Assembly (NCBI RefSeq): GCF_024810105.1
Contig: NZ_JANUDX010000001.1
Coordinates: 310,001-374,000 of the forward strand
DNA: 64,000 nt
Origin: Stenotrophomonas sp. BIGb0135
GTDB lineage: Bacteria > Pseudomonadota > Gammaproteobacteria > Xanthomonadales > Xanthomonadaceae
Direction: 5' to 3'
Part shown: piece after piece, positions 45,926 to 54,687 of the stretch
How positions within the stretch are numbered: position 1 is the first letter of the stretch
How the letters are laid out: the number at the start of each line of letters is the position of its first letter
Position numbers and translations under genes: made by a program
The notes under the pieces: generated by a model
The model's database searches: none
What the model was told of the DNA's origin: nothing
The model's input: the letters and a program-made list of their open reading frames with translations, nothing else

Positions 45926-45942
45926 TGCGACACACTGTCGCA
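45926..45942. promoter_or_regulatory. Perfect 17-bp dyad between cyoA and the MocR gene
   Basis: TGCGACACACTGTCGCA is a perfect inverted repeat (7-bp arms TGCGACA/TGTCGCA, 3-base spacer). It sits 33 bp before the MocR start and 142 bp before cyoA in the shared intergenic region. A candidate operator for the MocR protein; it could also influence cyo transcription. Confidence 0.5.
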
Positions 45943-45974
45943 GCCGCCGACCGGTGCGGGCGTAAGATGCGCCG

Positions 45975-47339
45975 ATGCAGTGGAACACCCTCATCGCCGA
46001 TGGCCACGGGCCGATCTACCTGCGTATCGTGCAGGCGCTGGAGCGCGCGGTCTGGTCCGGTACGCTGCGCCCCGGCGCCCGCCTGCCCGCCCAGCGCGCC
46101 CTCGCCACCGCGCTGGGCGTGGACCTGACCACCGTCACCCGTGCGTTCACCGAAGCACGCAAGCGTGGGCTGGTCGATGCACGCGGCCCCCTGGGCTCGT
46201 TCATTGCCCCGCCCACGGTGGCGCTGGACCAGTTGGTGGACCTGAGCATGAACCTGCCGCCGCCCCCGCCCGGTGGCGAGGTGGCCGACATGCTGCGGCG
46301 TGGCCTGTCCACGGTGCTCACGCGCAGCGACGCCGGCAACCTGATGACCTACCACGTCGGCGGCGGCAGCCGCGCCGATCATCTGGCCGCGCAGCAGTGG
46401 CTCAAGCCGATGTTGGGCAAGGTGGACAGCGATCGGCTGGTGGTGACCGAAGGCGCACAGGCCGCGCTGTCGGCGCTGCTGCTGGCGCTCACCGATGCCG
46501 GCGACACGATCCTGTGCGAACCGCTGGTTTATCCCGGCCTGCTGCATGCGGCGCGGGTCCTGCAACGCACGCTGCAGGTGGTGGCGTGCGACGAGCACGG
46601 CATGCGCCCGGATGCACTCCGCCGGCAGGCACGCGCGAGCGGGGCGAAGGTGGTGTACCTCAACCCGACCGCGCAGAACCCCACCGCCCATACGGTGCCC
46701 GACGCGCGCCGGGCGCAGCTGGCGGAGGTCCTGCGCGCACAGGACCTCCGCCTCATCGAAGACGACCCGTACTGGCTGTTGGTCGACGATGCCCCTGCCC
46801 CGCTCGCCCTGCTGGCGCCGCAGCACACGTGCTACATCGCCACGTTGTCCAAGTGCCTGAGCCCGGGCCTGCACACGGCGTTCGTCCACCTGCCCGACGG
46901 CGTGTCACGCCAGGGCATGCTGGACGCGCTGCGCGCGGTCAACCTGATGGCGCCGCCGTTGATGAATGCCCTGGTCACCCAGTTGATCCTGGATGGCTCG
47001 GCCACCGCGCTGCTCACACGGGTGCAGAACGAAGCGGCCGAGCGCCGCTACCTGGCACAGTCGGCGCTGTCGCCGACGCTGCTGCAGCACTGCGCCGGCG
47101 TGCACGCATGGTGCCGCGTGCCGCCACAGTGGACCGCCGCCAGCCTCACCCATGCGGCGCGGCTGCAGGGATTGGGCATCGCCTCGTCGTCGGCGTTCAC
47201 CCCGGACGGCGTGGCCATCCAGGACGCGGTGCGGATCTCGCTGGGGGCGGCAGCGAGCCGGCAGGAACTGCACCGGGCGCTGCGCCAGCTGGACCAGTTG
47301 ATGCATGTGGCCGCCGGCCAGGGCGGCTGGACGGTGTAG
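45975..47339 (+). CDS. MocR-type regulator (GntR HTH fused to aminotransferase-like domain)
   Basis: 454-residue MocR/PdxR-family protein. GntR-type winged HTH at about 8-75 (LPAQRALATALGVDLTTVTRAF), then a fold-type I aminotransferase-like domain with NPTAQNPTAHTV, IEDDPYWLL and the PLP-binding Lys in ATLSKCLSPGL. Such regulators use PLP or an amino-compound adduct as effector. Divergent from the cyo operon across 190 bp. Targets are unknown. Confidence 0.9.
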   Translation: MQWNTLIADGHGPIYLRIVQALERAVWSGTLRPGARLPAQRALATALGVDLTTVTRAFTEARKRGLVDARGPLGSFIAPPTVALDQLVDLSMNLPPPPPGGEVADMLRRGLSTVLTRSDAGNLMTYHVGGGSRADHLAAQQWLKPMLGKVDSDRLVVTEGAQAALSALLLALTDAGDTILCEPLVYPGLLHAARVLQRTLQVVACDEHGMRPDALRRQARASGAKVVYLNPTAQNPTAHTVPDARRAQLAEVLRAQDLRLIEDDPYWLLVDDAPAPLALLAPQHTCYIATLSKCLSPGLHTAFVHLPDGVSRQGMLDALRAVNLMAPPLMNALVTQLILDGSATALLTRVQNEAAERRYLAQSALSPTLLQHCAGVHAWCRVPPQWTAASLTHAARLQGLGIASSSAFTPDGVAIQDAVRISLGAAASRQELHRALRQLDQLMHVAAGQGGWTV

Positions 47340-47349
47340 GCCGGCGCTG

Positions 47350-47775
47350 TCAGTCGGTTACGGGTGCGACGCGAGATCGTCGCGGTCGGCTGTAACGCCT
47401 GCCCGGATTGCCCACATACTGGTCCATGGAGCGGCGACCGTCCGCGGTCTCCACCGTCACCTGGAAATGCGGGCCTGCCACTCTGTCGGTACCGAAACGT
47501 GCGGAGAGAACCCGGATCTGGCCGATGTCCAGACCGTGCCCCGCCGCCAGCGCGGGCAGTCGCTGTGCGAACTGGCCGACGGCTTGCTTCACCTCGGCCG
47601 AGGCCGGGCTGCCCGCAGTCTCCCCTGTCAGGAAATCGACCACGATTTCGCCCTCGCGGGACGCTGCGGCCTCCGCAAAGATATCCAGCGTGTAAAAGCC
47701 GATCATGAAGCACAGGCCGCTGGCCAGCGAGTCGGCCACGTTATGGCCGAAGGCAGTGAGCTCACCCAGTTTCAT
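47350..47775 (-). CDS. Hypothetical protein (third gene of a coupled trio)
   Basis: 141-residue protein I do not recognise. The N-terminal half has one moderately hydrophobic stretch (ASGLCFMIGFYTLDIF), the middle is acidic-polar (EIVVDFLTGE) and the end is strongly basic (RRYSRPRRSR). No signal peptide. It overlaps the upstream hypothetical gene by 14 bp. Convergent with the MocR gene. Function unknown. Confidence 0.65.
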   Translation of the reverse strand: MKLGELTAFGHNVADSLASGLCFMIGFYTLDIFAEAAASREGEIVVDFLTGETAGSPASAEVKQAVGQFAQRLPALAAGHGLDIGQIRVLSARFGTDRVAGPHFQVTVETADGRRSMDQYVGNPGRRYSRPRRSRVAPVTD

Positions 47776-48121
47776 CGTCAGCCCTGCGCAACAGATCGTG
47801 CAGGTCGATGCCGTCCGGGTTCAGCAGCGTCCGTTCACGGCCCGTGTGGAACAGCTCGAACCTGCCCTTCTCATCGTCGACAACGCGCGCCCCGTCCAGC
47901 ACTGCCAGCATGCCGAACAAGGTCGTTGCAGTGGCCTCGGCCACCACGCTGCGCACCTGCGCCTGGTCCTGTGCCGACAAGCCGTTGTACCACGCAGAGC
48001 GTTCGCGACGCGCCTGCGGCGGTCGTCTTCCCGGTGGCGATTGCAGGACGCTGATCGTCGCGTCCGTCGCCGCATCCTGCACGTACGCTTCCAGCGCGGC
48101 GACAAACTGCTGGCTGTTCAT
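47762..48121 (-). CDS. Hypothetical protein (second gene of a coupled trio)
   Basis: 119-residue soluble protein, unrecognised. Mostly helical prediction: MNSQQFVAALEAYVQDAA and VRSVVAEATATTLFGMLAVLDG, then a short beta-rich end FELFHTGRERTLLN. The end is acidic (DDLLRRADDE-like, from DLHDLLRRADDETG). It overlaps the membrane-protein gene before it by 4 bp (ATGA) and the gene after it by 14 bp, which suggests that the three proteins work together. Confidence 0.65.
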   Translation of the reverse strand: MNSQQFVAALEAYVQDAATDATISVLQSPPGRRPPQARRERSAWYNGLSAQDQAQVRSVVAEATATTLFGMLAVLDGARVVDDEKGRFELFHTGRERTLLNPDGIDLHDLLRRADDETG

Positions 48122-48456
48122 TGCGCGGCCCGATCCGCATCGGCGCACAGGCGCTGCTCGCGCAACCGATGAACCCGTGCCTGGTCGGCCTTGTCGGCCC
48201 GGAACCTGAAGAAAAAGAACGCGGCCAGCGCGCCCACCAGCAGGGCCGGCGTCAGCGTGTACCCCAGCGCATAGCCGAAAGCGGCCGGTGGCAGGTCCGC
48301 GCGCACCGCGTTCACCACCATGTAGACGGCGAAGACGAGGGTGAGCAGCAGATGGATCGCCGCACCATTGACGGTCAGCCTGCCGCGGATCGCGTTGACG
48401 GCCTTTGCCAGGCCCATGCACAGCAGAAACACCACGAAGAAACCGAGAATCGCCAT
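48118..48456 (-). CDS. Hypothetical small membrane protein (first gene of a coupled trio)
   Basis: 112-residue protein with three hydrophobic segments (ILGFFVVFLLCMGLAKAV, HLLLTLVFAVYMVVNAV and YTLTPALLVGALAAFFFFRF), followed by a charged cytoplasmic tail (FRADKADQARVHRLREQRL). Unrecognised. ATG 48456 is preceded by a GGGGG-containing stretch. It leads a three-gene set transcribed leftward. Confidence 0.68.
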   Translation of the reverse strand: MAILGFFVVFLLCMGLAKAVNAIRGRLTVNGAAIHLLLTLVFAVYMVVNAVRADLPPAAFGYALGYTLTPALLVGALAAFFFFRFRADKADQARVHRLREQRLCADADRAAQ

Positions 48457-48648
48457 CCCAAGCCCCCTTGGCGCAGCGCGCCTGTTCCCCGCCGGTCCGC
48501 GCTGCGGCCCCGGCCTGGACATTCCCTTTCCATTGCCGTCCGCACGGGGCGATACCGGCTCCCTGCCGCACCGGATCCGATGGCGGCGAGAGCCGACTCT
48601 ACAGGCGCTGCCGCCACGCCGACAAGGCCGGCGGCGGAGCGCCATCCT

Positions 48649-50157
48649 TCATCGCGGGAATGACGCCAGCAGTGCCTCGTTGCTGGTCACGAATTCCGGC
48701 GGCGCCAACGCCAGTTCCGCATCGTGCACCTCACCGCCGGCAAGGAAGGTGGCGATGGTGGCGGCGATCGCCGGGTTGCCCAGCCACATTTCGTTGTCAT
48801 GGCTGGCCCCGCGAACCAGCAGCGCGGTGCTGTGACTGAATCCCGGCCGCAGCGCCTCGGCATTGGCCGGCGGGGTGCGTCCGTCCAGCGTGCCGCTGAT
48901 GAACAGCACCGGCACATCGCTGCGCAGCGGAGCACGAAAGTCCTCGCCGAGGTCGGCCAGGCCCAGGCCATCGACCAGGGCCGGGAATGGGAAGTTCAAG
49001 GCATCGCCGAACAGGCTGCGGCGCGCCTGCTGCTCGACCAGGGCACGGCGCTGCGGGCTCTGCCCGGACGCCACGTCCATCGCCAGCGGCATCGCCGCGA
49101 ATGCACCCAGCTCGCCGCGCAGGAACAGCACGATGTCGGCCAACGGCCGGTAGTCGCCCCGTTCGGCCTGGCGCAGGGCGAACGGGATCCACTGCTGGGT
49201 GGTGCGGCGGCCCAGCATGGCCGCCAGCGCGAGCTGCAGGTCGTACGCGCCCAGGGTCACCTGCCTGTCCGGGTTCACCAGGCTGCGCGCCTGTTGTGGC
49301 TGCCCGCGCACCGTGGCCAGCACGCGGCGTGCCGCGCCGGTGAGGTCATCGAACCCCGCCCCTGCCGCGAGCACGCCCAGCTGCGCGAACAACGCGTCGG
49401 CCGCCATCGGGGGCTTCAACGTGTCGTCCGGCCCTTCGCTGCCCATCAGCACCACCCGCTCCAGGCCTGCCCCGTGCAGGCGCACCGTGGCCAGCGCCAG
49501 ATGGGTGCCATAGCTCATCCCCCACAGGCTGAGCGTGCGCACACCCAACGCTCGGCGCAGGTCATCGATATCGCCCGCGCTTTCCGCCGTGGTGTAAGCG
49601 CCCAGGTCGACGCCGGCGTGTTTCCAGTACGCGACGCAACGGGCGGCCGTGTCGCGCAGGGCCGCCAGCGTGGCCTCGCGCTGGATCGGCTGCGCATCCT
49701 CGAAGGTGTGCGAATGCGGGCACGCCGGCGGCGGCTCGGACTGGCCGGCGCCGCGCTGATCAAGCAGCAGCACGTCGGTCTCGCGCCGGACCTGGTCGAA
49801 CACCGGCCAACGCGGCCCGCGTGCGGTGCCGATGCCCGAACCGCCGGGCCCGCCGGCCAGGTACACCACCGGTGCGGCGCGGCCGTCGCCACCGGTGGCG
49901 CGCAGCCGAACCACCCGCAGGCGCATGCGTGGTCCGTCCGGCTGTGCGTGCCGACGCGGCACCTCCAGATAGGCCGCCTCGGCCGCGATCGTGCCGTGCG
50001 TCTGCGTCTCCAAGGCATACGGCTCAAATACCAGCGGCGCCGCGCCCTCGCCTGCCAGAGCCGGTGCCGCGGCGGCGAACGCCACGTACGCGGCAACCAG
50101 CCCGGCCTGCAGACGCGGGTGGACGAAATGTGTCTTCAACAGGGATGGAAGGGTCAT
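48649..50157 (-). CDS. S33-family alpha/beta-hydrolase peptidase, exported
   Basis: 502-residue alpha/beta hydrolase of the prolyl-aminopeptidase/TAP-like group. Signal peptide ends near AAPALAGEG. Oxyanion region GGPGGSG, then DQRGAGQSEPP, the nucleophile elbow GMSYG with Ser215, catalytic Asp in SGTLDGRTPP and His in GASHDNEM. The TAP-like C-terminal segment contains the last two. It should release N-terminal residues from peptides in the periplasm. Monocistronic, divergent from the LytS-type kinase gene. Confidence 0.87.
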   Translation of the reverse strand: MTLPSLLKTHFVHPRLQAGLVAAYVAFAAAAPALAGEGAAPLVFEPYALETQTHGTIAAEAAYLEVPRRHAQPDGPRMRLRVVRLRATGGDGRAAPVVYLAGGPGGSGIGTARGPRWPVFDQVRRETDVLLLDQRGAGQSEPPPACPHSHTFEDAQPIQREATLAALRDTAARCVAYWKHAGVDLGAYTTAESAGDIDDLRRALGVRTLSLWGMSYGTHLALATVRLHGAGLERVVLMGSEGPDDTLKPPMAADALFAQLGVLAAGAGFDDLTGAARRVLATVRGQPQQARSLVNPDRQVTLGAYDLQLALAAMLGRRTTQQWIPFALRQAERGDYRPLADIVLFLRGELGAFAAMPLAMDVASGQSPQRRALVEQQARRSLFGDALNFPFPALVDGLGLADLGEDFRAPLRSDVPVLFISGTLDGRTPPANAEALRPGFSHSTALLVRGASHDNEMWLGNPAIAATIATFLAGGEVHDAELALAPPEFVTSNEALLASFPR

Positions 50158-50307
50158 GGCAGGCTCCAGGGATGGCAGGGGGTTGGATCGGCCGAGGTGG
50201 GCCGGTGCCTCCAGCATCACTGCCGCCGCTGCGCGGATGTCACGCCGGCCTGCCGAACAGCTCCCAGCGGGGGACCACTGTCTCCACGCAGCCGATAGGA
50301 TGGGCGC

Positions 50308-52011
50308 ATGCACATCCTCCGCACCCTGACCGCCTTCGCCGTGTTGCTTGTCGCGGTCGCCGCGTGGCTGTGGGCGGTGGCACCGCCGACGGGAACGATC
50401 TGCCTGGCCGCCACGGACATGGCCCCTGCCACGATCGGCGACGGCGTCCCCGCGACGCCACCGCGCGACATCGCCTGGCAAGCGCTGGATCAACGCGCCC
50501 TCGCAGGTTGGCGGGGGCCGTACTGGCTGCGCTGGCAACTGCCGGCAACCTCGGCGGCGCGGACGGGCGACGCTGCCGTGCGGCTGTCGCTGCGCGCCGC
50601 CAGCCAGCCCTACTGGCATGGACAACCGCTGCCTCCCAACGGCGTGGTGGGGCGCACCGCCGCGCAAGAACGACCCGGCCAGATCGACGTCCTGCGCATG
50701 TTGCCAGCCGTGGCCGGCACGGCCGACGATGCGTTGGTCGTGCTTGCGTCCAGCCAGCACCAGTGGCCGCGCCTGGCCAGCGCCGATGCGGTCCTTGCGG
50801 TGGGGCCCATCGCGTCGATCTACGGGTACCGGCTGACGCCGTGGCTGATCGCCGCGTTCGCGGGTGGCGCGCTCGGCGCGGCCTGCCTGTATTTCCTGGC
50901 CGCCCAGCGTGGCCGGGCACCGGTGCCCGGCGCGCGCCTGTTGCTGGCCCTGGGGGCGGTGGGCCTGGCGCTGCCGGTACTGGAAGGCTGGCGCCCCCTG
51001 CTCGGCTATGCCTACCCGTGGCACGGCCCGCGCCTGCTGGCATTGCAGGCCCTGCATCTTGCCGCGGCGGTGCTGTTGCCGGCGTACCTCGCGCGCCGCT
51101 TTGACGTGGCGCTGCCGGCGAGCGTGCGCATCGGCTATCTGGCCGCACTACTCGTCGTGATTGCCTGGGTGCCCGGGTTCGACAACCGCGGGGCCGCGCT
51201 GTTGCTGTTGAGCCTGCTCGGTTCGGTCGCACTGCTGCTGCGTGCACGCGGCGAGCGCGAGGAACGCTGGCCGATCCTGGCGCTGGTCGCCGCCGGCGCG
51301 CTGGCCATTCCGCTGCTCGGCGGCGTCTTCCTGGATGGCCCCTACTTTCTGTTCCTGGCGGTGCTGATGGGGTTCCTGCTGGTGCGCCACGCCGCCCAAC
51401 TGCGCGCCCTGGACCAGCACAACGCGCTGCTGCGCGAGGAGCGCGCACGCCTGGCGCTGCAACTGCTGCAACGGGGCATCCAGCCGCACTGGCTGATGAA
51501 CACCCTCACCTGCCTGCAGGAATTGATCGAGCAGGCACCGTTGCGGGCCAGTCGCCTGGTCGAGGCGCTGGCCGAGCAGTTCGACCGCCTGCGCGACAGC
51601 AGCAGCCAGTCGAGCGTCACGCTGGACGACGAACTGGCCCTGTGCCGCAACCACCTGGACATCGTCGGCATGGCCATGGAGCAACACATCGGCTTCGAGG
51701 TCGAGGCCGACCCTGCCGGTCTGTGGCTGCCGCCGGGCGTGCTGCATGCGCAGGTGGAGAACGCACTCACCCACGCCGGCGCCCCGGCCTGTGCGCAGCA
51801 TCCGTTCCGCCTGCGCGTGCAGCGGCACGGTCCGTGCTGGGTACTGGAACTGCGTAGCGCGCAGGGCGTGGCCGCGCATCGTGGGCGTGGCACGGGGACC
51901 GCCTACATCGAAGCCAGCCTGGCGGCGGCGTGGCCGGGCCGCTGGCGGTTCGTGCAGGGGCCCGATGGCGCGGACTGGTGCAGCCGGATGGAGCTGCCAT
52001 GCGCATCCTGA
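50308..52011 (+). CDS. LytS-type sensor histidine kinase
   Basis: 567-residue kinase. An N-terminal hydrophobic anchor, an extracytoplasmic region of about 170 residues resembling the 7TM-associated (DISMED) domain, a block of about seven helices (about 190-370), then a His_kinase (LytS) core: RGIQPHWLMNTLTCLQ holds the phospho-acceptor His, and an N box-like LHAQVENALTHAG follows. The canonical PHFLFNSLN is PHWLMNTL here. It overlaps the LytTR regulator gene by 13 bp, its partner. Signal unknown. Confidence 0.88.
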   Translation: MHILRTLTAFAVLLVAVAAWLWAVAPPTGTICLAATDMAPATIGDGVPATPPRDIAWQALDQRALAGWRGPYWLRWQLPATSAARTGDAAVRLSLRAASQPYWHGQPLPPNGVVGRTAAQERPGQIDVLRMLPAVAGTADDALVVLASSQHQWPRLASADAVLAVGPIASIYGYRLTPWLIAAFAGGALGAACLYFLAAQRGRAPVPGARLLLALGAVGLALPVLEGWRPLLGYAYPWHGPRLLALQALHLAAAVLLPAYLARRFDVALPASVRIGYLAALLVVIAWVPGFDNRGAALLLLSLLGSVALLLRARGEREERWPILALVAAGALAIPLLGGVFLDGPYFLFLAVLMGFLLVRHAAQLRALDQHNALLREERARLALQLLQRGIQPHWLMNTLTCLQELIEQAPLRASRLVEALAEQFDRLRDSSSQSSVTLDDELALCRNHLDIVGMAMEQHIGFEVEADPAGLWLPPGVLHAQVENALTHAGAPACAQHPFRLRVQRHGPCWVLELRSAQGVAAHRGRGTGTAYIEASLAAAWPGRWRFVQGPDGADWCSRMELPCAS

Positions 52012-52700
52012 TCGTCGAGGACGAACTGCTAGTGCGCCAGCGCCTGCTCCGCCTGTGCAGCGAGCTGGCCGGCAGCCGGGCCCGCTTCGATGCGGTGGCC
52101 GACCTGGAGAACGCGGGCGACCGGCTCCAGCGCAATGTCTACGACGGCCTGCTGCTGGACCTCAACCTGGGTGGGGAAGACGGCTTCGAGCTGCTGCGCC
52201 GCGCCGTTGCGGGGCGCTACCACTGCGTGGTGGTGTCGGCCCATCGCGACCGTGCGCTGCAGGCGTTCGAGCACGGCGTGCTGGATTTCGTGCCCAAGCC
52301 CTTCTCACGCGAGCGCCTGCAGGCCGCGTTGGCGCGACTGCTGGAGGTGGGGCACGTGCGCGCGGGTGCGGCGCGCTACCTCGGCATCTGGCGCGCGCAG
52401 GGCACGGCGGTGGTGGAGCTGGCCGACGTGCAGTGGATCCGCGCCGACGGCGACTACAGCGAACTGCACCTGCGCGATGGCCGCTGCGAACTGCACGACA
52501 AGTCGCTGGCCAGCCTCGGCGCGGTGCTGCCGCCCGACTTCGTGCGCTGCCACCGCTCCCACCTGGTCAACCTGCGCCACGTGCGCAGCCTGCATGCCGC
52601 GACCGGCAGCCGCTACTGGCTGCTGCTCAACGACGGCACCGAGCTGGCCGTCGGCCGCGCGCACCTGGCGGCGCTGCGCGACGCGCTGGCGCTGGGCTGA
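51999..52700 (+). CDS. LytTR-family response regulator
   Basis: 233-residue regulator. Receiver: IVEDELL, phospho-acceptor Asp in LLLDLNLGGEDG, and Lys in VPKPFS. Output: LytTR DNA-binding domain (about 130-230) with WIRADGDYSELHL, FVRCHRSHLVNLRHV and GRAHLAAL. It overlaps the kinase gene by 13 bp. LytTR regulators bind direct repeats and often control cell-envelope or quorum functions; the targets are not visible here. Confidence 0.92.
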   Translation: MRILIVEDELLVRQRLLRLCSELAGSRARFDAVADLENAGDRLQRNVYDGLLLDLNLGGEDGFELLRRAVAGRYHCVVVSAHRDRALQAFEHGVLDFVPKPFSRERLQAALARLLEVGHVRAGAARYLGIWRAQGTAVVELADVQWIRADGDYSELHLRDGRCELHDKSLASLGAVLPPDFVRCHRSHLVNLRHVRSLHAATGSRYWLLLNDGTELAVGRAHLAALRDALALG

Positions 52701-52706
52701 GCGCGC

Positions 52707-52985
52707 TCAGCCGCCCGTGGTTGCGGCCTTGGCCTTCTTCCACGCGGCCTCGAACTCGCTCGCGGTGATGCCGTCGTCCGAATCCAGGTCGAACCAGGAC
52801 AGCGGCTGGTCGGCCAGCAGGAAGCGCGCATCGCTCTGGCCGGTCTTGTCGGCCCAGGTGGTGAGGCTGCGGTACATCTCCACCTGCCGCACGATCACCT
52901 CGCCCACCGCTTCGATGTAGACGTTGCCCTGGCCCAGGTCGGACTCCGCCCAGTGCTTGAAATACTGCTTTTTCGGGGTGCTCAT
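52707..52985 (-). CDS. Small protein with EF-hand-like loop
   Basis: 92-residue soluble protein. Near the C terminus DLDSDDGITASE matches an EF-hand loop: Asp at positions 1, 3 and 5, Ile at 8 and Glu at 12, with Gly at 7 instead of 6. The N-terminal half is polar, containing KKQYFKHWAESDLGQGNVYI. No signal peptide. It is convergent with the LytTR gene (6 bp apart). Calcium binding is inference from the loop alone; otherwise unrecognised. Confidence 0.7.
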   Translation of the reverse strand: MSTPKKQYFKHWAESDLGQGNVYIEAVGEVIVRQVEMYRSLTTWADKTGQSDARFLLADQPLSWFDLDSDDGITASEFEAAWKKAKAATTGG

Positions 52986-53028
52986 CGAGAAGGTCCGGCG
53001 GTGGCGCAAAAAGGGGGGCGAATATACC

Positions 53029-53409
53029 TCAGCGCCGCCGTGACGTCGCCCGCGGCTGCAGGGCGTCCAGCGCCCCCGCGTTGCGCCGCGCCCAGTCGTA
53101 GATCAGCTCGATCGGCTCCACCAGCTGCACGCCGAGGGGCGTCAACGCGTATTCCACCGACGGCGGTACGGTCGGGTATTCGGTCCGCAGCACGATGCCC
53201 GCGCCCTCCATCTCGCGCAGGGTCTGGACCAGCATCTTCTTCGAAATGGCCGGCAGGCTGCGGTGCAAGGCGTTGCTGCGCGCGGTGCCGCCGTGGCGAA
53301 CCGCCAGGGTGTGCAGCACCATCGACGTCCACTTGGTGCTGAACAGCTCCAGCACCCGCCGCGGCGCGCAGTCTTCGCGCCATTCATCTTCCGGACTGCC
53401 GGTTTTCAT
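53029..53409 (-). CDS. HxlR-family transcriptional regulator
   Basis: 126-residue winged-helix regulator of the HxlR (DUF24) family: CAPRRVLELFSTKWTSMVLH with the family N-terminal Cys, LPAISKKMLVQTLREMEGAG and YALTPLGVQL. HxlR proteins often sense reactive electrophiles or quinones through that Cys14. Divergent from the PRISE-type reductase at 53496 with 86 bp between, so it probably represses that gene. Confidence 0.9.
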   Translation of the reverse strand: MKTGSPEDEWREDCAPRRVLELFSTKWTSMVLHTLAVRHGGTARSNALHRSLPAISKKMLVQTLREMEGAGIVLRTEYPTVPPSVEYALTPLGVQLVEPIELIYDWARRNAGALDALQPRATSRRR

Positions 53410-53495
53410 CGCCTGGTTACCATTTGGTGCCTTCTTTCAAGGCGTACGCACCTATCCTACTGTGTGCGCCTGATTTCAGATGCAAAGGCGGCAGC

Positions 53496-54560
53496 GTGAC
53501 GAACAAGGCACTGGTAGTGGGCGCAACCGGCATCGTCGGCAGCGCATTGGTCCGGCAGTTGCAGGACGCGGGCTGGGAGGTACATGGGCTGGCGCGCAAT
53601 GCCGGTCTCCTGCCGCGCGGGGTGGGCGCGGTCGCCGCGGACCTGCGCGACGCGCCGGCCACGGCGGCGGCCCTGGCCGGGCTGGCGCCCACCCATGTGT
53701 TCATCACCACCTGGTCGCGGCAGGCCAACGAGGCCGAGAACATCCGGGTCAACGCGGCCATGGTGCGGCACCTGCTCGACGCCGTGCGCCCGGCCGGCTC
53801 GGTGCGCCACGTGGCGCTGGTGACCGGCCTGAAGCACTACCTCGGGCCCTTCGAGGCGTATGCACAGGGTGCGTTGCCGCAGACGCCTTTCCGGGAGGAA
53901 CAGCCACGCCTGGCGGTGGACAACTTCTACTATGCGCAGGAAGACGAGGTATTCGCCGCGGCTGCGCGCGACGGTTTCCATTGGAGCGTGCACCGCCCGC
54001 ACACGGTGATCGGCGCGGCGGTCGGCAATGCGATGAACATGGGGACGACGCTGGCGGTGTACGCCTCGCTGTGCAAGCGCAGCGGCCGCCCGTTCCAGTT
54101 CCCCGGTTCGTCCGCGCAATGGAACGGGCTGACCGACATGACCGACGCCGGCGTGCTGGCCCGGCACCTGCTGTGGGCCACGCAGACGCCGGCCGCGGCC
54201 GACCAGGCCTTCAACGTGGTCAACGGCGACGTGTTTCGCTGGTCGTGGATGTGGGGCCGCATCGCCGACTGGTTCGGCCTGGAACCGGCGCCGTTCGCGG
54301 GCGAGCCGCGGCCGCTGGAAGCGCAGATGGCCGACGACGCCGGCGCATGGTCGGCCCTGGCCGCCGAGCACGGCCTGGCCGAGACGGACATCCACCGGCT
54401 GGTGTCGCCCTGGCATACCGACGCCGACCTGGGCCGGCCGCTGGAAGTCCTTACCGACATGTCCAAGAGCCGGCGCATGGGCTTCCTCGACTACCAGCCC
54501 AGCGACGATGCGTTCTTCGCGCTGTTCGCACAGCTTCGCGCGCAGCGCCTGATTCCCTGA
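53496..54560 (+). CDS. PRISE-type enone reductase (extended SDR)
   Basis: 354-residue atypical SDR. N-terminal GATGIVGSALVRQL, then GLKHYLGPFEAY and NFYYAQEDEVF, matching progesterone-5-beta-reductase/iridoid-synthase-like enzymes (PRISE), where a Lys and a Tyr act in 1,4-reduction of activated C=C bonds. The in-frame start is GTG 53496. Regulated presumably by the divergent HxlR gene. Reduction of reactive enones would fit both the enzyme and an electrophile-sensing regulator, but the substrate is not known. Confidence 0.85.
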   Translation: MTNKALVVGATGIVGSALVRQLQDAGWEVHGLARNAGLLPRGVGAVAADLRDAPATAAALAGLAPTHVFITTWSRQANEAENIRVNAAMVRHLLDAVRPAGSVRHVALVTGLKHYLGPFEAYAQGALPQTPFREEQPRLAVDNFYYAQEDEVFAAAARDGFHWSVHRPHTVIGAAVGNAMNMGTTLAVYASLCKRSGRPFQFPGSSAQWNGLTDMTDAGVLARHLLWATQTPAAADQAFNVVNGDVFRWSWMWGRIADWFGLEPAPFAGEPRPLEAQMADDAGAWSALAAEHGLAETDIHRLVSPWHTDADLGRPLEVLTDMSKSRRMGFLDYQPSDDAFFALFAQLRAQRLIP

Positions 54561-54687
54561 GGCGTTGGTTGCCCATCACCGGCAGCGCGGCATCCCGCCC
54601 AGGTTACCTTCGACACTGTGGCGGCCCGGCCGCCACCGGCTAGGCTGCGGCCATCGCCCCCAGGGGCATGCCGCGAAGCCGCCCGCC

